A stretch of DNA of 64,000 bases from an uncultured bacterium (lineage in GTDB: Bacteria; Cyanobacteriota; Vampirovibrionia; Gastranaerophilales; Gastranaerophilaceae): the NCBI GenBank assembly GCA_902783835.1, contig CACZSN010000013.1:1-64000 (forward strand). Direction: 5' to 3'. A program made the translations under genes and the position numbers. Shown here piece by piece: positions 53,184-62,100 of the stretch. The notes under the pieces are model-generated. The model ran no database searches. It was given only the letters and a program-made list of their open reading frames with translations, and had not been told where the DNA came from. Each line of letters starts with the position of its first letter. The first letter of the stretch is position 1.

Positions 53184-56100
53184 ATGAATTTTAAGAAGAT
53201 TTTGGGTTCTTTTTTGTCGGCGATGACATTATTTACGACATCACCTGTGTCCGTAATGGCTTATGACATAACAGATGAATCGTCATTAAAAGAATTTTTG
53301 ACAAATAAGGACATTAATGAAACCGGTAACCTTAACGATAATATTTCCACGACATCAGAAATTGAAGCAAAATCGGCGGAAATAAAATTATACGCATCCG
53401 GCAACAAAATTTTAACGGGTGAATTGTTGAGATTCACGGGCGGGTCTTTGATATTGGATACGTCTAACAACACCAGTACTCTTTCAATATTAAATGACAT
53501 TCGTTTATCAAGTGGTGTTATTTTAAGAAACAATTCTACGGGTAATTATAATTTCGGAAGAATTTTGGGTTCAGGCACAATTGATTTTGCTGACAAATCG
53601 ACTTTTACCGCTTCTGAAATTAACGCTTCTTCTCTTTCTTTGAGAAGCGGCAGTACTCTTTCCATGTACGAAGATGCAGCAACAGGTGCAGACGGTTCGA
53701 TTTATATAAACGGCACACTTACGTTAAATGGTATGAATAGTGGCGGAAACAGAACGACACTTGAGGCAAACAAGATTGAAGCAACCAATATTGATATGGA
53801 CACGACTTCAACGATTAATGCCTCAGACATCAAAGCAGCATCGACAATTTCGGTAAAAAATAACTCAACAGTTAACGCATCTAACATTGTTGACGGAAAA
53901 AATACGGCGAAAGTAACGGCTGACAAGTTATCTGTTACTGGTCATTCTGATTTATATGCTGATACAATTGAAGCTAATTCCGTTGAGGTTTTGGATTATT
54001 CAAATATTGACTTAGTTGGTGATACGGGAAGAGGTCTTTCGGAAAACGGACTTTTGTCTGTCAACGGTAAGTTGACAATCAACGGAAACTCAACAGTCAA
54101 GGCAAATTCTATCGAAGCTGATATAATTGACAGTTCCGGTACAATTACTATTGGTAATGATCAATCTGTTTCAACAATCAAAGCTGATACAATTAATATT
54201 ACAAAAGGTGATTATACAAACACAGTTATAAGCGGCAAAACGGATGATTATTCAACAATAACTTTTGCTTCAGGCGGTAATGTTAATTTCAGAGGCGATT
54301 TAAACAAATTACAAATTAAAGGCGGTTCAACCTCTTCAAATGCAACAGTCATTGTTAATGATAACAGTGGTTTGACTATTGAAACCGGTCCGACAAATTC
54401 AACAACTAAGGAAGTTACTTTTAATAATACTGAATTCCAACTTGGTGAAAATGCATCATTGAATTTGAATGCAAAAAATACAGATATTGTATTTGCGAAT
54501 GATGCAACTACAGTTGCAAACATTGAAACTGTTGAATCTTCAAAAATTAACATTAAATCAGGCGGAAAGAATAAAGTTGTTCTTGATAATATAAATTTGG
54601 CTTCGGGTCAAAACAACGGTACGCTTACAATTTCCGGAAATGCACAAATCAAAGCGGGTGTACAAGATACATCAGGTGATTTTATCAGCGGACAGGTTTA
54701 TGTTGACAAATTAATGCAAGAATTGGGTTCTTCTTTGACAATGGAGCAAAAATCCACATTGAATGCAAATACTGTAAGCATAACAGGTTCTGACCTTGTA
54801 CTTAAAGATATTTCAAACAGTGGCAGTGATACTCTTAAAGACGGTATCAAAGTTAAAGATACCTTTGATGTTGCAAATTCAAATATCTATGTTTCAGGCA
54901 AATCGAAAATCACATCTGGCGGAAACTTAAATGTAAGTAATACTCATGTTTCTGTTGCAGGCGGTGGTGTTTTAGAATTAGGTTCCGATGCAAACATCAA
55001 CCTTGACAAAGATTCAAATATCGAAACAGACGGAGAATTGAAGATTTCAGGGGATAATGCTTCGTCCGTACACAACCTTTACAGTTCGGTAGCAGGTACC
55101 GGTACTTTAAGAAAAGTCGGTTCAAGCACATTAAACATCGGTGACAAAAATAACAAAAGAACGGTTAAATTAGATTCATTAATTATCGGTGCAAACAACG
55201 ACAGTCAAAAACAAGATTTTGTCGGCGGTACCGTAAATATTAATGAAAATGTTTTTGTTAAAACGACAAAAGTTGTCGGTGATACAAAAGTAAATATTGC
55301 CGACAAGGTAATAGGTATCGTTGATACAAAAAGTTCAGATTTTAGTTCATCATCAATTAGATTTATGAACAACAATTCTTTCAATTCCGCTGCGGATTCA
55401 AAGAGCCAAACCGTTTTGACAATGGGAGAAGGTGCTTTACTCAGTGCCAATACAATTGAATTGAGTGTTTTAGATGCTTATTTGAGTGGTGGTACTATTG
55501 GTACGGATGAAACAACAAAAGTTATTTTTGGTGATAAATCATCAATCTATGTTCAAGATAACCCCGTAACGGTTAAAGTTAAGAATGCAAATAACGGTGG
55601 TTTTGTATCAAACGGTGCAAAAATTTATCTTAAAAACGGTGGTAATATTAATTTCGATAACAAAGCTATCGGTTCGGCTGCTCACTGGAAAATTTCAAAC
55701 GGCAGTACTCAAGAATTTGCCGCAGGCAGCTGGTTTGACGGAATTGTCGGTGAAAACGCAATTGAAGAAGGCGGTATTTTCTACAATGACGGCGGCAACA
55801 TACATATTGGCGATAGTACAATAATCGGTTATTACGAAGGTGAAAAAATCCCTCTTACCGTTACAGATCCTATTAAATATACGGATACAATTACGGGAAA
55901 AGGAAACCTTGTACTTCTTAAAGGTGGTGGGGTTTACAACACGGGATATTTCGGTTCAACAATTACCGGAGGTATTTCTTCACTTGTTTCCTTTATTAAT
56001 AACGCAGCAAACGGACAGATTGAAATTTCTCCAGGTGTATTTGAACTTGTAGGTAAAGGCGGTGCGATTTATAACGCTGCGGACTTAGCTACCGGAACCC

Positions 56101-59100
56101 ACGGTGAAGTTTCACTTGGTGCTCGTACTACGTTTAAACAAAACGGCGCAGGTCTCCAAGGCGGTGCAATCTATAACGAAGCCTCAAATTCACAAAGAGG
56201 CGGAATTGCCGAAGTTAAAAATGCTATTTCTCTCGGTCAGGAAACTTTGTTTGATTTGAACAGAGCAAGATATCAAGGTGGTGCAATTTATACAACAAAC
56301 CTTGACCCGACAAAAGAAAGCGTTATTTCTATCGGCAAAAAATCATCATTTGATAACAGTGATGTAGGTTTCAACATTAATGCAACTGCTCCCACGACTA
56401 CAACACCTGATGAACAATATTTTTACGAAGCAGAAGGCGGTGCACTTTACGTTGATGAAAATGCAACGGTTAATATCGGAGAACATTCAGGTTTCTTTGG
56501 AAACTTCTCAACGTATTCAGGTTCCGCTATTTCAAACCGCGGTACCATAATTTTCAATGATGACGGTCAAGACAATGATGAAGCTTTGAGAAACGGTCAA
56601 GTCGTTCAAGGCTCAATTAAATTTGCAGGCGGTGGTGAACATGAAGATTTAGGTGATGCATCGAACACATTCTATACACACCAAGGTGGTGCAATTTACA
56701 ATTACGGCGGTAAATTCCTTACTAATTTGAGTGACGGTACTCAAAAAAGCGGATTGTATAAAGCTGAATTTGAAAACAACAAGGCATTATTCGGTGGTGC
56801 GATTTATCACTATTCACTCGATACAGCAAACCATGGCGAAAGTGACTTGTTAGCAATTGAAAATTCAACTTTCACAGGTAACCAAGCTGCTAAAGGTATT
56901 GATATTTACAAAAACCCGAAAGATTCAAGTTCACAAGATCACTGGCAAGAAAAAAGCTCCGGCGGTGCAATTTATAACGCAGGCAGAAATACATATTACA
57001 GCATTAGTTATGATCCTGTTCGCGGCTATTATCCGGAAGAACTAACGGATTATAATGCGGGAAGCCAAATGAAGATTACATCTTCGGAATTTTATGATAA
57101 CACTGCGGTAGACAAAGGTGGTGCTATATATAACGACATTATGTCTGCAATCGAAATGTCGGATTTGGACTTCACTTCTAACTCTGCATCAAAAGGTGGT
57201 GCAATTTATAACGCAGGCTCTGACGGAACTCATAGCGGAGCAACCATCACAACGAAACTTGGTGCAAACAATGAAAAAATCGTTTTAGAAAATAACACAG
57301 CAAAAAGACAATTAGATAAAAAAGGAAAGAAACAAACATCTCCTGACGATGAATACTTAGGCGGTGCATTATATAATGCGGGTACAATCAAACAAAGCGG
57401 TTCAACTTCTGCATATGATAATGAAATCATCGGCTTTGAATTTAAAGGAAACGTTGCCGGTGACGGTGTAGGTACCGATGCAACAAAAGATACAATCGGA
57501 CGAGGCGGTGCTTTCTATAACGCATCAAGCGGCACAACTTATGTAGGTAATTCAACATTTGATACCAACAGTACGATTGCATACTCTCAAAAAGAAGAAA
57601 ATGCAAAGTCTGAAGGTGGTGCTATATATAATGAACAAGGTACATTAATCATTGGTGATGATACAAAATTCATCAATAACGGTCGAGAAAAAGATAATTA
57701 TGAATCTGTAACAACCCGTCGTGGCGGTGCGATTTATAACAATACAAACGCAACGACAGAAATCAATTCAACAAAATCATCTTTCCAAGGCAACGCTGCA
57801 TTAAGCGAAGGCGGTGCAATTTACAACGCAAAAGACGGTAATTTATCTATCAAGAGCGGTGTATCAATCGGTGTTAAAGAAGAAAATGCAAACCAAGCTC
57901 AAATGGGTGGCGGTGTATTCAATGCCGGCAATATGACATTGGAAGACAATGTTGCATTTGTAAACAACACAGCGGCAAAAGGTGGCGGTTTGTACCTTAA
58001 AGAAGGTTCAACCGTAAATGCTGATGCTGCCGGATTAAATCATTTGTCAAACGTTACATTTGACAGTAACGATGCTGATTACGGTGCAGGTTTATATGTT
58101 GATAAGAATGTAGATATTGCTCTTGACAATGTAACATTCAAAGGAAACAGCACATCAGGAATAGGTTCTGCATTCTATAATGCGGGCAATATGACGCTTG
58201 GTGCAAATAACAAATTCTCTGATAACAAGGGAAGTTTAATCGGCAACTCAGGTACATTAACATTTAAAGAAGGATTCAAACTTGACGGTTTGGATGCGGA
58301 AAATCAAGGTAATACTTCTTTCATAACAAATGAAAAAGACGGTGTTGTAAATATCACAACGGTAAACGGAAAATCACTGACAATCAGCAGTGTCGGTGAC
58401 GGCAGTGCGGATGGTGCGGCTATTTCATTGAAGGATAATTCCACAATCAATACCGATTCCGTTGCGAATACATTAAAGAATGCTATATTTACTAAAAACA
58501 AAGGTAATAATGGCGGTGCTATATTCAAATCATCAACAGTTGATTTGACAATCGATGATACGGTATTTGACGGAAACATCGCACAAAACGGTGGTGCAAT
58601 ATATAATGATAAAGGCACATTGACAATCGGCAAAAATACCGTATTTTCAAATAACAATTCAGCACAAGAAGGCGGTGCAATATTTAACGCAGCAAACGGA
58701 ACATTGGAATTTGATGCTGATTACACCGGTTTCTCAAGCGGAAACGGCAAAAATTATTCTGTCGGAAACGGCGGAGCTGTTGCTAACTATGGAAAAATGA
58801 ATATCAAATACTCAACGGAAGATTCTAACAGTATTGATTTTTCATACCAAGGTAAAGACTCATCCTCAGGAAACGGCGGAGCATTATATTTAGGTAATAA
58901 CTCACTCGTTACAACGAACGGAGTATCTAAAAAGGATGCAAATAATAACGTATTGAGTTACATCAAAAACGGATTATTTAAAAATAATACAGCACAAAAC
59001 GGCGGTGCATTATTCAACGAATCCAATATTGTAATTGAAGATACTAACTTTACGGGAAACGTAAGCGGTTCTGCAGGTGGTGCAATATACAACAAAGGAA

Positions 59101-62100
59101 CCGTTGTTGACGGAAAAGTTAAATATGGCAATTTGGAATTGATTTTGTCAGAAGACAAAACTCTTTCCGATAATAAATCCGAAGACACAGCCGGAGCTGT
59201 ATTTAACGAAAACGGTGTAGTAACAATTACCGCAAAAGACGGACACAATGCCGTAATCAGCAACAACTATGCTTATAACAGCGGTGGAGCACTTGTTTCT
59301 GAAGGAGAAGACGGAGTTCTTAATATTAACGGAAACGTAATATTTAAAGACAACGGAACAATTGACAGCAACGGAGTAGGCGGAGCAATCCGTATTTCAG
59401 CCGGAACGTTGAATTTTGATACGACAAACGGCGACATTGTATTTGAAGGAAATAAAGCTTCTGCCGGAAGTGCAATATTTGCAAGTGACAATGCAACTAT
59501 TAACTTCAAAGGTGATGACAACCACGGAATTACATTCACAAAAGATCAAACAATTGCTTCAGATGGAACATTGAATAAAATCAAAGTTTCGGGAAGTAAT
59601 ATCAAGTTTGAAAGTGACATGAGTAACTTCAACGGTCAATATAAACAAGACGGCGGTACCGTAACAGTTTCAAATAACTTTATGAGTTTACAGGGTAAAG
59701 ATAATGAAATTTCAGGCGGTACATTTATCTTGGCAGACGGTGCAAAATTAGCTCCGACTAATGATAATGAAGGCAATAATCTTTATGTAAACGGCAAATA
59801 TACGGACAAACCGACAATCAGATTTGAAAAGAATAATTCATCAACTTTAACTGATTTGTCAGCACTTTATAAAGATAAAAATGCAGTTTCAAATTCAGGA
59901 TCATCTTTCACCTATACATCGGATTTGGGAGATGCAAAAATAACTTTCACGAACGCAAAAGTTGATTTAGCATTCAAACAAGGCTTTGTAGATGTTGTTG
60001 ATGAAGGAACAGGCAAAACATACAGAAAAAATTCAGGTATTTATGATCTTGTATTAGACGGTGGTTCAGATGTTGCTGCGGATAAAAAGACGCTCAGCAT
60101 AGGAAGTGATATCAGCCGTTCATATGCAATCGGTGATTTGACTTTAGGTGATGCCGTTAAAATTGATACAAATATAAAAATTGATAGAGACGGTACACTT
60201 TCATTGGAAGGTTCCGGATTATCAGAAAACGTTAAAACTATTGAAATTGCAAAAGACGGCAGACTTAATATCTTTAATGACACTTATGAAACAATAGGTG
60301 CAGACGGTATTACAACAAAATATAATACCGATTTGACATTTACGGGTGAACTCAAAGGAAACGGTACAGTTTTCAAAGGTTATAAAAATTCACCGACTGA
60401 AGACGGATTGGCAGGTCGTGCACAATTGACGTTTGTGAGCGGTTCAACTGCAGAAAACTTCATCGGTAAATATATCCAAAATGCGGGAACGTTGAAATTT
60501 GAACAAGATTCAACATACTTCAACAAATCAGCAGACGTTATATATAAAGGTGATTCAACATTAATCTTGGAAGATGGTGTAAATTACACAGGTAATACAA
60601 CGATTAAATTTGATGAAGAAGCAGGTGGCAGATTTGTTTTAGGTACTGCTACCGATATTAACATGACAAGACCTGATGAAAGCATCAGATTTGAAGGCAC
60701 AAGAAAAGACGGTACAAAAGTAACCAATACGGTAGAACTCGGTAAAGATACAACAATTCAATTTACGCACGGTAAAACGGATGTTGATGCATCTGATGAT
60801 ACTATCAGCATTGGTAAAGATAATGCATTTTCGGGTGTTATTATCGGCGGCGATGAAGATAACGGTTCAGGTCCCATCAGCATTAAAGTAAGTACTGTTG
60901 GCATAGAAGGCAAAGACACTACATTTAACGTTGAAGAAAACGGTAAGTTAGGTTTTGGCGATGTCAAATTTGTAGATACGGCAGGAACTGACGTAACAGG
61001 TATTTATTCTCCGACAGTTACACTTGATAAAAATTCAGAATTTTATCTTGTAAGCGGAAGAGATAATGATTTTAGCAATTTAAATCTTTCGACGAAAGCA
61101 GCGAATTGGTCTCAAACGGCAGGAAGTCTTATTAAGGAAAACTCAAGTAAAACGACATTGACCGGAGATAAGACAGATCTTTCCGGATTCCACGGAACGA
61201 TTGTAATCAAGAACGGTGAAATTGCAGTAGATGATACGATTGCAAATGACAAGAGATTTGCGGAAGATACTCACTTTGATGTATCGAAGTTAGATAGCGG
61301 AGCAATCGCAGTCGTTAAGAATATCACATCAGGTAATGATATGACATTTATTAACGGAATCGGAAACGAGATCACAAGTTCATCAACTGGTGAAGAAAAC
61401 TTTGCTTTATCAATAAAAAATGATAAAGGCGGAATTAACTTTGTAAAAGCGGACGGTACGGAAGACATTCCTGATATTAATGTGAAGAACGGTTCAAAAC
61501 TTTCCGTTGTTGCAAAAGGAGACATTTCAGCAGTAAATGATGTAAATGTTATAAGTAAGTTCTCTCCGTCAGGAATTGCACAAAAATCAGAAGCATTGAT
61601 TAAATCCGACGAAGGAAAAGTAACAACAGGTGCAATCAGTGTTATCGGTGCAACAGACGGTTCGACCATTGTTGAATCCGTATTGGGTATCGGTGCAAAA
61701 GGAGATATTAGCACAAGCAATAAAAATGTAACCGTAAAATACGGTGACTTAAAGATAGTTTCTGATGAAGGTTCAATCACATTGGGCGATTCAACAGATA
61801 CGACAAACCCCGCATTGAAGGTTGAAAAAGGTGCTGCATCCGTAAATGCAGGTGGAAGCTTGAATATTAACGGCAGAGTCGAAATGTCGGAACTTACCGA
61901 TAATATATTATTGGGCGGTTCATCATTGACAACCGGCGGAATTTTAATTGAAAATTCAGTTGGCAAAACAGCTATAATTCAAGCAACCGGAGGTAAAGCA
62001 AACATTTCCGGCGATGTTGATATTGCAAATATTGACAGAGTTCAAATTTCTGCAACAGAAGGTATCAATATTAAAGCAGAAGGTACGGATAAAGGTAATG